From Panulirus ornatus (lineage: Eukaryota > Arthropoda > Malacostraca > Decapoda > Palinuridae): a stretch of 64,000 bases of DNA. Both the position numbers and the translations under genes were made by a program. Shown one piece after another: positions 52,505 to 63,116 of this stretch (position 1 is the stretch's first letter; each line of letters starts with the position of its first letter). The stretch lies in contig NC_092262.1 of assembly GCF_036320965.1 (NCBI RefSeq), positions 7,344,572-7,408,571 on the forward strand, written 5' to 3'. The notes under the pieces were generated by a model. That model saw only the letters and a program-made list of their open reading frames with translations, was not told the DNA's origin and searched no databases.

Positions 52505-53640
52505 CATACTTAATCACTGTTTCCCACATCAGCGAGGTAGCATCAGGAAACAGACAAAGAATGGCCCAAACATGCACATATACATACATACAAAAATTTA
52601 CTTTATTATACTTTGTTGCTGTCTCCCGCGTTAGCAAGGTAGCATAAGGAAATAGACGAAAGAATGGCCCAACACACCCACATACACATATATATAAATA
52701 CACATCCACACACACACATACATACCTATATATTTCAACGTATACATATATATACCTACACACACACAAACATACACATGTACACGTCCACACACGCACA
52801 TATACATACCTATACATTTCAATGTATACATATGTATCCCTACACAAACATACATATAAACACATGTACATAATTCATACTTGCTGCCCTTAGTCATTCC
52901 CTTCGCCACCCCGCCACACATGAAATAACAACCCTCTCCCCTTGCACGCGCACTAGGTAGCACTAGAAAAGACAGCAAAGGCCACATTCGTTTACACTCG
53001 GTCTCTGTCATGTATAATGTACCAAAACCACAGCTCCCTTTCCACATCCAGGCCCCAAAAAACTTTCCATGGTTTACTCCAGACGCTTCACATGCCCTGG
53101 TTCAATCCACTTACAGCACGTCGACCCAGGTATACCACATCGTTCCAATTCATTCTATTCCTTGAATACCTTTCACCCTCCTGCATGTTTAGGCTCCAAT
53201 CGCTCAAAATCTTTTTTTACTCCATCCTTCCACCTCCAATTCGGTCTCCCACTTCTCCTCGCTCCCTCCACCTCTGACACATATATCCTGTCAATCTTTC
53301 CTCACTCATTCACTCCATGAGACCAAACCATTTCAATACACCCTCTTCTGTTCTCTCAACCACACTCTTTTTATTACCACACATCTCTCTTACCCTTTCA
53401 ATACTTAATTGATCACCTCACACCACATATTGTCCTCAAACATCTCATTTCCAACAAATCCAACGTCCTCCGCACAACCCTATCTATAGCCCACGTCTCG
53501 CAACCATACAACATTGATGGAACCACTATTCCTTCAAACATACCCATTTTTGCCTTCCAAGATAATGTTCTCACCTTCCACACATTCTTCAACGCTCCCA
53601 GAACCTTTGCCCCTCCCCCACCCTATGACTCACTTCTGCT
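52505..53640 (-). mobile_element. LINE copy H, 3' part with duplicated tail, in a Piezo intron
   Basis: A tail-only piece (52,505-52,590; GTTTCCCACATCAGCGAGGT) is followed by a longer copy from about 52,595. The longer copy has the tail TTGCTGTCTCCCGCGTTAGC, a CACACA/TATA-rich 3' UTR, GGTTTACTCCAGACGCTTCA, then the C-terminal coding region to 53,640 (ATAATGTTCTCACCTTCCAC, GCCCCTCCCCCACCCTATGA). It is 5'-truncated and ends about 60 bp from the Piezo exon at 53,702. Confidence 0.85.
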
Positions 53641-53701
53641 TTAAGCTTACCTAAAAGCTTTTTCAGTCCCTGTATTACCTACAACTCAAATGACAATACA
53701 C

Positions 53702-53882
53702 CACTCAAATCTATGTTCAAGGATTCTTCTTGAGGCTGAATACCTTTATAAGCTTCAAGGCTGACTTCAGTCTGATCTTTACATTCTGCAGCCACATCAG
53801 GAGAATTGGACACACGCTTTACATTCCAGCTAACCTTCAACCGGATGGTATGATTACTCTGGAGGTCTTCAATCAATCTTCT
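53702..53882 (-). CDS. Piezo exon: extracellular cap, middle
   Basis: 181 nt in the preferred reading. It follows the acceptor TGTCTCTTTGCAG and starts in phase 0 with RRLIEDLQSNHTIRLKVSWN, then VKRVSNSPDVAAECKD and LNIDLSG. NHT is a possible N-glycosylation site. The 3' boundary is uncertain. Splicing at G|GTGTAT (exon ends 53,702) or at A|GTGGTG (exon ends 53,705) both keep the frame and differ by one residue (LSG or LS before TTRNP). Reading through would reach a stop within a few codons, so one of them must be used. A LINE copy ends about 60 bp away inside the next intron. Confidence 0.85.
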
Positions 53883-54057
53883 CTGCAAAGAGACACTTCA
53901 GCAATAACTTTTAACTAGTATATGCAACAAGGATCATAAAGAACCAATGGATATGCTGTAAAAATGCACACTGCTATAAAACTTCACAAGACAATGCTTT
54001 GCAATTACCTTTACAAAGTGGGGCAGGGTGGCACCAGGAATGGATAATGGCAAGCAT

Positions 54058-54063
<6 letters not shown>

Positions 54064-54089
<26 letters not shown>

Positions 54090-55108
54090 GTCGCTGTCTC
54101 CCGCGTTTGCGAGGTAGCGCAAGGAAACACACGAAAGAAATGGCCCAACCCACCCCCATACACATGTATATACATACGTCCACACACGCAAATATACATA
54201 CCTACACAGCTTTCCATGGTTTACCCCAGACGCTTCACATGCCTTGATTCAATCCACTGACAGCACGTCAACCCCGGTATACCACATCGCTTCAATTCAC
54301 TCTATTCCTTGCCCTCCTTTCACCCTCCTGCATGTTCAGGCCCCGATCACACAAAATCTTTTTACTCCATCTTTCCACCTCCAATTTGGTCTCCCTCTTC
54401 TCCTCGTTCCCTCCACCTCCGACACATATATCCTCTTGGTCAATCTTTCCTCACTCATTCTCTCCATGTGACCAAACCATTTCAAAACACCCTCTTCTGC
54501 TCCCTCAACCACGCTCTTTTTATTTCCACACATCTCTCTTACCCTTACGTTACTTACTCGATCAAACCACCTCACACCACACATTGTCCTCAAACATCTC
54601 ATTTCCAGCACATCCATCCTCCTGCGCACAACTCTATCCATAGTCCACGCCTCGCAACCATACAACATTGTTGGAACCACTATTCCTTCAAACATACCCA
54701 TTTTTGCTTTCCGAGATAATGTTCTCGACTTCTACACATTCTTCAAGGCTCCCAGAATTTTCGCCCCCTCCCCCACCCTATGATCCACTTCCGCTTCCAT
54801 GTTTCCATCCGCTGCCAGATCCACTCCCAGATATCTAAAACACTTCACTTCCTCCAGTTTTTCTCCATTCAAACTCACCTCCCAATTGACTTGACCCTCA
54901 ACCCTACTGTACCTAATAACCTTGCTCTTATTCACATTTACTCTTAACTTTCTTCTTTCACACACTTTACCAAACTCAGTCACCAGCTTCTGCAGTTTCT
55001 CACATGAATCAGCCACCAGCGCTGTATCATCAGCGAACAACAACTGACTCACTTCCCAAGCTCTCTCATCCCCAACAGACTTCATCCTTGCCCCTCTTTC
55101 CAAAACAT
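54064..55108 (-). mobile_element. LINE copy I, young 3' part with poly-A, in a Piezo intron
   Basis: A poly-T run (54,066-54,089) is followed by GTCGCTGTCTCCCGCGTTTG and then the C-terminal and palm coding region to 55,108. The minus-strand frames 55,103-54,732 (SQLLFADDTALVADSCEKL, VNVNKSKVIRYSRVEGQVNW) and 54,701-54,336 (GIVVPTMLYGCEAWTMD, VLKWFGHMERMSEERL) are each open, with one interruption between them. It is almost identical to copy A (18,420-19,450), so it is recent. It is 5'-truncated. The FADD catalytic motif is intact here. Confidence 0.9.
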
Positions 55109-55455
55109 GAGTATATATGTCTATGTATGTATATGTGCACGTATGTGCATTTATCTATATGCATGTATATACAAATACACTTGTACATACTCATGCTTGT
55201 TCATCTTCATCTGTTCCCGGCACTACCCCACCCCACAGGAAACAGTACAAATGCATGAAGGAATAGAAAAACAATCATGTATACATTCTCTTCTCTTTCT
55301 CCACACCTGATCACTGCCCCCTGCATCAGTGGGGTGGTGCCAGAAAATAGGCAAAGAAAGGCCACATTCACCATTCTTCGTCTGTTCCCTGGCACAGCCT
55401 CTCTGACGCAAGGGTTGGGATGCTGTTTCCTGTGGGTGGGGTGTTGCAGGTGAAG
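55109..55455. repeat. Degenerate LINE-tail-like sequence in a Piezo intron
   Basis: A TATGTATATG-rich part is followed by CATCTTCATCTGTTCCCGGC, CTGCATCAGTGGGGTGGTGC and CTCTGACGCAAGGGTTGGG. These resemble a diverged LINE tail or SINE body of the type seen near 21,960. Assignment is tentative. Confidence 0.4.
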
Positions 55456-55612
55456 GTGGGCAAGTAAATGTGAATAAAAAGCAGGGTTATTAGGTTCAGT
55501 AGGGTTGAAAGACAAGTTAATTGGGATGCAAGTTTGAATGGAGAAAAATTGGAGGAAGTGAAGAGTTTTAGATATCTGGGAGTGGACTTAGCAGCAGATA
55601 GAAACTTTATCC
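55456..55612 (+). mobile_element. LINE copy J, small RT fragment
   Basis: It encodes a remnant of the region after the palm (AATGTGAATAAAAAGCAGGG, GTTTGAATGGAGAAAAATTG, TTTTAGATATCTGGGAGTGG). It is about 155 bp, opposite to Piezo, in the intron. Confidence 0.8.
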
Positions 55613-56289
55613 ATTCCCAGAACTACCCTGCCTACAGGAAAAAGCATTGCTACCCCTGCTTCAACTAAGCATGGGGATGGATTTCTTTTAAATATGGTTC
55701 TCCGTTCTAACTTAAAAGTGTAATAATGATGTATGAACTCATGTGAAAATCATTTTTGCATGATCATTTTTTTATGAGTCATTTACATTAAACTGTAACA
55801 TCCACTATTGTTCTTTTCCTTTGAAGTAAACCAGCAGTGCTTCTTCCTTTTGTTACAGAACCACTAGTACAATATGTTCTTTATGCAACAGAACAAATAA
55901 AAATATAAATGTAAGTAGTAAACATGTGCATGATTACCTATTTGTATGTTTTACACTACTGAGGGTCCCACTGACCTCTTTCTCAACTACAGAATCCCCA
56001 GAATTTTGTTTTTCATATCCACAACTACTTGAATTAGCCTGCTCAATTTATTCACTACACTGCTACTTCAGCTGTATGTCCTAAAATCTTCAACTTAGAG
56101 TTTTTCAGTTTTCTTCATCTTCTACATAAAACATTATGCGAAAGCAGTCTTTATCATCATCATCATCCACTAACAGCTCCAAAAACCTAAGCTGCCCCTT
56201 TCTAGGAAGGCTATACTCTTTCCCCCTCAACTTTTTCCTTCCTTATTTCTGCTTGTCTTTTATATTTCATCTATCTGTCTACATCACCG
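55613..56289. other. Piezo intron, unassigned
   Basis: AT-rich. No exon-like frame or known repeat. Confidence 0.5.
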
Positions 56290-56480
56290 ATCCCTGTTCC
56301 CTCCTGCAACTCCCTCAAGGGAGTGGCCACAGGAACAGAGTTTCCATGACTAATACACCAAAGTGCAGCTTCTTATCCTTTTCTGCCTCACCCTTAACAG
56401 GCCAATGGCAGAGAGCAACTCCAGTGCAGTGCCTGCAAAAGCTACCTAATGTTCCTACTAACTACTACTACCCCCAAAGT
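56290..56480 (+). repeat. Family-3 repeat fragment in a Piezo intron
   Basis: CCTGCAACTCCCTCAAGGGA, GTGGCCACAGGAACAGAG and CCTCACCCTTAACAGGCCAA match the start of the family. It is 3'-truncated. Confidence 0.7.
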
Positions 56481-57113
56481 GTGTACCTAAGCTTTTAGGA
56501 AATACTAAATGTGATTTTACTCAAGTTCAGCTTGTCTCAATTTCTGTAACATCTACCTGTGGTCTGATTTCCTAAAAAATATCTTTTGAAGTCCAGTTCC
56601 TATACACAAACTGCTTGTCCATCTACATTCAAGCAAACCAATTAAAATTCTATTTTCCAACTGAGTTATCCTTTTCTCATCCAAAGACAGTGCCAGTACC
56701 TGTTTTGAAAACATTTCCCTTGCTTTAAACAAGTTTGTTATCAATGTAATCACCAAACAATTTCGTTTCATCCATCTAAAATCTGATAAGTACAAGGTGT
56801 AGTTGGATTAGAAAGCACACACATTTAGGTCCTAAAATAATCAGTATTAAAAATTTTCAAGTTATAAAAGCAAGCACATACACAGATCTAAACTTTACAT
56901 CAAAATAAGTTAATCTAAAATATTTTATAAATTTAATCACGCAAGGTAAGCCCTAAATCTTTCTATAAAGGCATTCTCTAATATGGACACTATTCTATCT
57001 ATGTTTCAACTTTTTTTTTCAAGTACTCTCAGTTACTCAATCATTTAATCCCCAAGCACTGCCAACTGGGGAAAAATGCTACTATATAAATTTATCAAAG
57101 AAATCATGCTGAC
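56481..57113. other. Piezo intron, unassigned
   Basis: AT-rich with no recognised repeat. Confidence 0.5.
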
Positions 57114-57267
57114 CTGGGCAGGTGGGGAGATTCCCCAAATAGCAGTAGAGTTACCAGTAAGCTGTGCCACAACAACATCTTGAAAGTCATAATTGCTTAA
57201 GAAAGTCTGTGCTTGACGGTCAGCCCGATAATGATAGTTGAAGGAGTCCCAGTCCTTTTGAGTGAAC
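57114..57267 (-). CDS. Piezo exon: extracellular cap, first half
   Basis: 154 nt, with acceptor ATTATACAG and donor GTCAGC. One base completes an Arg codon and 51 codons follow, ending on CAG. It encodes FTQKDWDSFNYHYRADRQAQ, TFLSNYDFQDVVVAQLTGNS and TAIWGISPPAQ. W(G/T)ISPP is a recurrent Piezo cap motif. NST is a possible N-glycosylation site on the extracellular side. Confidence 0.92.
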
Positions 57268-57337
57268 CTGTATAATAATGTACAATAAGAGAAAAAGCAA
57301 TTCAAGCAATCCTCAACATGAAAATTATATCCATTAT

Positions 57338-57416
57338 ACTTAACCGCTGTCTCCCACGTTAGCGAGGCAGCACAAGGAAACAGACGAGGAATGGCCCAAC
57401 CTACCCACATACACAT
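57338..57416 (-). mobile_element. LINE/SINE 3'-tail fragment in a Piezo intron
   Basis: CGCTGTCTCCCACGTTAGCG, AGGCAGCACAAGGAAACAGA and GGCCCAACCTACCCACATAC: only the tail core and the start of the 3' UTR are present. It is a severely 5'-truncated insertion. Confidence 0.7.
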
Positions 57417-58370
57417 GTATAAAAATATCTAATAAAATAATCCAACATTAAGTATTTCATCTTTGTGTTAACACTAACAATCTCTGGTTAAACTCCTGTG
57501 TCTACAGCATCAAACTTTTCTGTTTCATGATCATTCTTGGGATGATGGATGTATCATTACCCAAATTCAAACAGGTCACAGTGAGAGATGCAGCAAGTTG
57601 AACATCTATACTTAAGTTTCTGCAATTCTGGCACAACACATACATATGTACTCATCATGTCAGGAAAAATAACCCCTTAATCTGTCCCTAAACAGAATCT
57701 CTTCATTCAATTTTCACTTCAAAGACTATCAGAAACTCTCTACTCCATGACAACTGCAACATACACGCCTTTTCTACGGTAAAGCAACTTCATAAAAGAC
57801 TCTCTTTAAATAAAATTGATGCACTTCACTTATTCACATATAAAAATTGATAACATTTTTCACTTATTCATACTATTAAGCTATCCTTTTCTTCACAACC
57901 TTTCCAAAGAATACATTGATATATTTTTCATGTGTGTGTGTGTAGATATAGTATGTTCTATCCTGTTTTCCCATCACCAAGTACTTTCCTAAAATGCACA
58001 TCATGCCAAATATTCAATAAAATCAACTGGAATGTATACCATATTTTTCTTTTTACAACCATTAACTAACATGCACAAACAATTGCCCCTACTTCTGGAA
58101 GAAAAGATTTAGTCATGAGGCAGTGCCAGTATATGGTGCTATCTGCATCAACCATATCACTGCATTACCTCTTTAGAGCTAGCTGCCCAATGCACATGAA
58201 AAAAATCCATTCTTTTTCCCCTTACAGAATATATCTGCATCACATAATATTGAAGAAAATATAAAAAACAGTAGTATATTTTCCTCTATACCATACTTTT
58301 AAAGGGGAGAGCAGAATGGACAGGAGAGGGCTCATCAGTGGCACAAGTTCTCGCTATTCATATGCACGAA
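57417..58370. other. Piezo intron, unassigned
   Basis: AT-rich with a (TG)n stretch near 57,930. No exon-like frame. Confidence 0.5.
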
Positions 58371-59420
58371 TCCTCACTATTGATGTGATTGGATTGATAG
58401 AGATGCTTTAGTGGAAGGTCTTAAGATTATATGTTGTGGGAGGTAAGCTTCTAGAAGCAGTGAGAAGTTTTTACCAAGGATATAAGACATGTGTACAAGT
58501 AGGAAGAGAAGAGAGTGATAGGTTCCTAGTAAAGGTCGGTCTACGGCAGAGGTGTGTGATGTTGCCATGGATGATTGATCTATTTATGGATGGGATAGTT
58601 AGGGAGGTAAATGCGAGAGTTTTGGAGAGAGGTGAGAGTCTGCAGTCTGTTTGGATGAGAGGGCCTGGGAAGCGAGTATGTTGTTGTTCACCAATGATAC
58701 AGGTTTGGTGGCTGATTCGAGTGAGAAACGGTTTGGAAAAGTGTGCTAAAGGAGAAAGTCAAGAATAAATGTTAATAAAAGCAATGTTATTACGTTGAAG
58801 GACAAGTTAACTGGGATACAAGTTTCAATGGAGAAAGATTGGAGGAAGTGAAATGTTTTAGATATCTGGGAGTGGACTTAGCAGCGAATGGAATCCCAGA
58901 AGTGGAAACAAGTCACAGGGTGGGGGAAGGGGCAAGGGTTCTGTAAGTGATGAAGAATGTGAGGAAGGAGAGAACATTATTTTGGAGAGCAAAAATGGGT
59001 ATGCTAGAGGGATTAGTGGTTCCAACAATATTATATGGTTGCAAGGCATGGGCTATAGATAAGGTTGTATGGAGGATGTGTTGGAAATTAAAGGTCTGAG
59101 GACAATATGTGGTGTAAGGTGGTTTAAGTAAGCAATGAAAGGGTGAGAGAGAAGTGAGGAAATAAAAAGTGTGGATGCGAGAGCAGAAGAGGGTGTTTTG
59201 AATGGTTTAGATATATGGAAAAAATGACTGAAGAAAGATTAACACAGATGATATGCGTGTCGGAGGTGAAGGGAACAAGGAGAAGCGGGAGACAAACGAA
59301 GTGGAAGGATGGAGTGAAAAAGATTTTGTGCAATTGGGCCCTGAAGATACAGGAGGGTGAGAGGTATACAAGGAATAGGGTGAACTGGAACAATGTGGTA
59401 TACCAAGGTTGATGTGCATA
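58371..59420 (+). mobile_element. LINE copy L, RT palm to C-terminus, degraded, in a Piezo intron
   Basis: The frame 58,436-58,768 holds LLEAVRSFYQGYKTCVQVG, VGLRQRCVMLPWMIDLFMDG and REVNARVLERGESL. The FADD region is scrambled (CCSPMIQVW). The downstream order continues with GGTATGCTAGAGGGATTAGT and ATGGAAAAAATGACTGAAG to GTATACCAAGGTTGATGTGC. It is opposite to Piezo, non-functional, and without a tail. Confidence 0.85.
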
Positions 59421-61015
59421 CGTATACTTATTCACATATCTTTTTTTTCAGGTTTTAAGGTGTGATTTCACACATCCCATACCTATCACTTACAAGATTT
59501 ATATTCTATAAATATTTTTACATTTCATACATCATGTAAATATTTACATAACTTAGAATAGTAGTTACAAAAATGAAAAAATAACCTTATTTTCATGAAA
59601 GTTTCTTTTACTGTAAAGGTGTCAGGCATAGTTGCTGCATGAATCTGCTTCCTACAAGACATATTTTCCATGTGTTGTTGATTCCACCAACTACTATACT
59701 ATGGATAAGAAGTGGAATCAAATAACCTAGGGAGTCAAAATGAGTTACAAAATGCTAAAGCCACAATTGTGACACTGAACAGCATCCTATGTTGCAGATC
59801 ACAAACTTTAAAATGTTGCTATTTTCTGCCAGAGAACAGTCAAATTTGAGTTCACCTTGTACCATCTGTGAATACCTGCCTTCTCTTCCCTTAAATGTTT
59901 CTGCACTCGCTCCATGCAGTCATTCATTTCTCTGGCAAGACATTACTTAGTCCCTACAACTTTTATGCTGGGCTCTTAAATATAGTTTGGTGCCATTTTG
60001 ATACTTTTAAAGGTATTTATGAATGTTTAACTGTTCTTTCTACCACAATGTGATTCTTCAGTCCTAGGTCATTTTCTTTGCTCCCTCCTATTTGCTGCTA
60101 CAGATAAATCAACATACACCTTTCCCCTTTCTAAGAGCAGCTACTATTTATGCTTTTCACGAGAACCTACATGCTCTCATCCCTCAATTTTGCCTATTAA
60201 GTGTATGAATTCTATATCCAATTTCAATCCTAAATATGTGTTGTTGGTTACCAAATGGCAATTTTGAATTTTGCCTCATACATCCAATGAATATTCTTTT
60301 CATTAGCTTTCTATTCTTCAAAGTCAAAAAGCCTTTCCCATACTTGCTAGCAACAGTAGTATTCCTCCAAGGTTGATATACTGAACCCCTGAGAAGGCAG
60401 GGTCTAGCTGAAGAATCATAATACATGTCACAATACATTACTCTCTGAAGAACAGGGTCAACCGAAGTTAATGTTAAAGGAAGGAAAAAAAGATATGACT
60501 GGCAAGTTTGAAAAAATTGGCTAATCTGTTAGAAAAAACTTCATTTTACATGATTTTTATGATGCTAATATCTGGGTAAGTTAAATGCATGCATGAGTGA
60601 CTACTTGTCATGCATAGAAATGGGTCATAAAAGGGGGAGAAAACACAGAACCCTTACTTCCATTTAAATTACTTTTTGTGTAATGATGTAAATCATACCA
60701 CCCCATTCCTTACCCATGTAGAAAACACAATTATTGTATCCTCAGAATAATTCATGGTGCAACCTTAATCTGGCTTTGATTATTATAAGAGGCCTACATA
60801 TAAAAAAATTCCTAACCTTCCCTACCCTGTGACGAATAATCTTTTAGTTAATTCCCATAATCTGTCCCTTGATGCCTGAAGGCAATCATCTTTAACTTGT
60901 AATCCATTTAATACTAATCTGCTCAACAATGTATTCATATACTGTGCTGCAAAATATGAGAGTAAACTAAAAATGAGTAATGTCTAAAATTGTGGAAAAA
61001 GTAAATTAGAAGCAC
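59421..61015. other. Piezo intron, unassigned
   Basis: AT-rich. The 84-codon minus-strand ORF at 60,438-60,184 shows no domain and lacks good splice sites. No repeat of the three families is recognised. Confidence 0.5.
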
Positions 61016-61263
61016 CTGTAAAGAGACTGCTGCTGGGCTGTCATACGAAAGATTGGTTGGTAGGCCCCAATAGTAATTTGGACTGTGACATCGTATGGTG
61101 GGTTTGGCTGACCAACAGTATTGCTGAGTGCAAACAAGACCAATGGAAACCATATTATGGCAATGACACCAAATAGTGCACAGCCACCCATGCCATACTT
61201 GATTATCTTCCGTTTACTCTCCCCACGGCCTTGTGGATACTCAATTTCTGCTCGACGTTCACA
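61016..61263 (-). CDS. Piezo exon: outer pore helix and start of the cap
   Basis: 248 nt, with acceptor TTTTGTTCAG and donor GTGCTT. 82 codons are followed by two bases of an Arg codon. A basic stretch (GESKRKIIKYG) precedes a hydrophobic helix (GCALFGVIAIIWFPLVLF), which is the outer helix. The cap follows with NTVGQPNPPYDVTVQITIG and YQPIFRMTAQQQSLY. The motif order (basic stretch, KYGMGG, helix, PxDVTV-like strand, AQQ) is the normal Piezo order. Confidence 0.95.
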
Positions 61264-61501
61264 CTGAACAAAACAGGAAATATTGTAAAAACAATCTTAT
61301 AGCTAAGAAATCTATTGTACAGACGTTATATCTCTTTATTAGTAGCAATAATATTTATCAATATGAGGAGTCTTGGATCAAAGAATTAAGAGGAACAATA
61401 TTCCAATTTGAAAAAAATACTTTTAAAAAATTATGAATATGGAACAGTAAGTATGGATTCTGAGATTACATGTAGAAATTCAAAGACAAATCAAAGCAAA
61501 C

Positions 61502-61628
61502 CTTAATTTGGAAGATGTGAGAGAAAATATCTTCCATTTTAACCCAGTCACTTAAGCTCATGCTGGTATCTGTCCATATCCAGTCCATCAGTGTCCGTAG
61601 TTCAAATAGGAATGGCACAGTCATGAAC
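61502..61628 (-). CDS. Piezo exon: anchor with PF-x2-E-x6-W motif
   Basis: 127 nt, with acceptor TGTACAG and donor GTTTGC. The first base completes the split Leu; 42 codons follow. It encodes [20 protein letters not shown], then [19 protein letters not shown] and [15 protein letters not shown] fits the Piezo signature P-F-x2-E-x6-W exactly. The conserved Glu in this motif is known from vertebrate Piezo work to affect ion permeation. The exon ends on a codon boundary. Confidence 0.95.
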
Positions 61629-61866
61629 CTGTACATGGGTTACAAGTATGTTCTTAAACAGAAAAAAGGAATATCTCTTATACAAAAAATAATCTATACA
61701 CATTATGAGCTATGGGATACTACAGTTTATCAACATACAATACAAATTCATTAAGAAATCATGAATGTAAAAAGATATACATTTGACACATTTGTTAATT
61801 TTTCCCAACATGTAAACCCTACATATAAATGAAATCCAAGGGAGTGGCAACTTCCACTGTAAAGAT

Positions 61867-61935
61867 TTTTTTTTTTTTTTTTTTTTTTTTGCTGCTTTGT
61901 TGCTGTCTCCCGCGTTTGCAAGGTAGCGCAAGGAA
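61867..61935 (-). mobile_element. 69-bp LINE/SINE tail insertion with target-site duplications
   Basis: It is a poly-T run (about 24 bp) followed by GCTGCTTTGTTGCTGTCTCC and CGCGTTTGCAAGGTAGCGCA. This is only the last ~45 nt of the LINE 3' end plus poly-A. It is flanked by the direct repeat ACTGTAAAGAT at 61,856-61,866 and 61,936-61,946. The duplication marks a complete target-primed insertion, extremely 5'-truncated, between two Piezo exons. Confidence 0.85.
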
Positions 61936-61987
61936 ACTGTAAAGATATACAAGATAATTCTTGACTGGTAACCCTTGTACCTCCCTA

Positions 61988-62390
61988 TATATCTATCTGT
62001 ATCTCTGATGCCCATTCTCCCTGGGAACTCCTACAAAGGGGTGGCCACAGCATGAGAATTTTTTCCATAACAGGAGAACTCCAGGCTGCTGCTTAGCTTT
62101 CAGTGCTTCATCTTTAACAGGCAATTGGCAGAGGGCAAATTTAGCACGTTGTTTCCAGAGGCTTCTACCTAATGTTCCAACAAACTATTTCTACCTAATG
62201 CTCCCACCTAATGTTCCTACTTCCCTACTACTTCTACCTTACATTTCTACCTAATACTCTTACTTATAACTTGAAAACCACTTAAGTGCTGGCTCAATAC
62301 ACAGCCATCACTAACCCTCACTATACCCAGGTGGGTAGTACCGGTTATATACTTCCCTTATTGGTGGTTGTTTACCAACTAGTCCCTACT
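61988..62390 (+). repeat. Family-3 repeat with internal deletion, in a Piezo intron
   Basis: The start CTCTGATGCCCATTCTCCCT, GGGGTGGCCACAGCATGAG, a CTACCTAATG-rich middle, then directly the end ACTTAAGTGCTGGCTCAATA, CCCAGGTGGGTAGTACCGG and TTTACCAACTAGTCC. The central ~200 bp present at 50,500-51,110 is missing. Confidence 0.75.
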
Positions 62391-62809
62391 TGTACTTCCT
62401 TGTTTGGAGCAAATATGATATCTTTTTCCTTTCCAGTCTTTACTGTATAGTAAAGACTTATCTAAAAATCAATCTGCCTTACTTTGCTACTATTTGTGTT
62501 GGATACATTCAGTACACATTGTTCTCTCCTAGACCTATACCATACAAGCAACATTATGAAGGCCTAGTACTCCATCAATAGCATTAATTACATGTACATA
62601 ATGATTTCACTTTGTACTGTTCTTCTTGCCAAACATGAAGCATCAATTACTCAGCTGCTGTACCCCCTTGTGTCTGTGTAAATTCTGATTATGCTTAAAT
62701 GTGTGTTTTAAGGACATCAATTTTCCATGACATTATTTCTAGTATTAATGTTCACACAGATTAGAAACTATTCAAAGTTGTAATTCTCAGGGATTTCTGA
62801 AGTGCTTAC
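62391..62809. other. Piezo intron, unassigned
   Basis: AT-rich with no recognised repeat or exon. Confidence 0.5.
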
Positions 62810-62968
62810 AGTCGAAAAGAGAAGAGATTCACGTAGTTAAACTGTTTGCAGAGGAAGTTTCCTAGGATTCTGGTTGGGTAACCACAGCGGATCTGGTAAG
62901 CAGACAGAAGCAAGTTGAAACACTTCACCATGTACCAGATCTGTGGTGGCCGTTTAGCATTGAATTCC
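62810..62968 (-). CDS. Piezo exon (first in window): transmembrane region before the anchor
   Basis: The exon follows an acceptor TTTTCTAG and ends at the donor GTAAGC. It is 159 nt: one base completing an upstream codon, 52 codons, and two bases of a Leu codon finished by the next exon. It encodes EFNAKRPPQIWYMVKCFNLL, then LSAYQIRCGYPTRILGNFLC and KQFNYVNLFSFR. In Piezo proteins this stretch leads into the pore module as part of a membrane helix and its linker. The upstream exon is not in the window. The 141 bp to its right are intron, then a LINE insertion. Confidence 0.9.
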
Positions 62969-63116
62969 CTAGAAAATGAAATAAAAACTTGTAAAGATTA
63001 TTACTGTTAATACAGATTTTTATCCCTAAAATATAATGGAACACAATTTGTCGATGAAAATTTGTGCAAACAAAAACTACCAAACATACTTATGAATAAA
63101 CATACCTACATACGGA

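Larger units (their letters stand above)
47556..62968 (-). other. Piezo gene, 3' part (nine exons), partial
   Basis: Piezo forms a trimeric plasma-membrane cation channel opened by membrane tension. The nine exons join without a frame break into about 505 residues. These contain a transmembrane and anchor region with [12 protein letters not shown] (P58-W69 of this fragment, the Piezo PF-x2-E-x6-W signature), the outer pore helix (about 116-142), the extracellular cap (about 143-409), the inner pore helix (about 410-430) and the cytoplasmic C-terminal domain (about 431-505). The upstream gene, including the blade repeats, must lie beyond 64,000. Intron sizes from 5' to 3' are about 1181, 238, 3748, 3231, 3725, 153, 1162 and 456 bp. 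All boundaries fit GT-AG except the last intron, which is GC-AG. The family assignment is firm; orthology to a particular Piezo paralogue is not resolved. Confidence 0.95.

Noticed and set aside
60184..60438. 84-codon minus-strand ORF as an extra Piezo exon
   Set aside because: The flanking Piezo exons already join in the correct phase and sequence. This ORF matches no Piezo region and lacks suitable splice sites.
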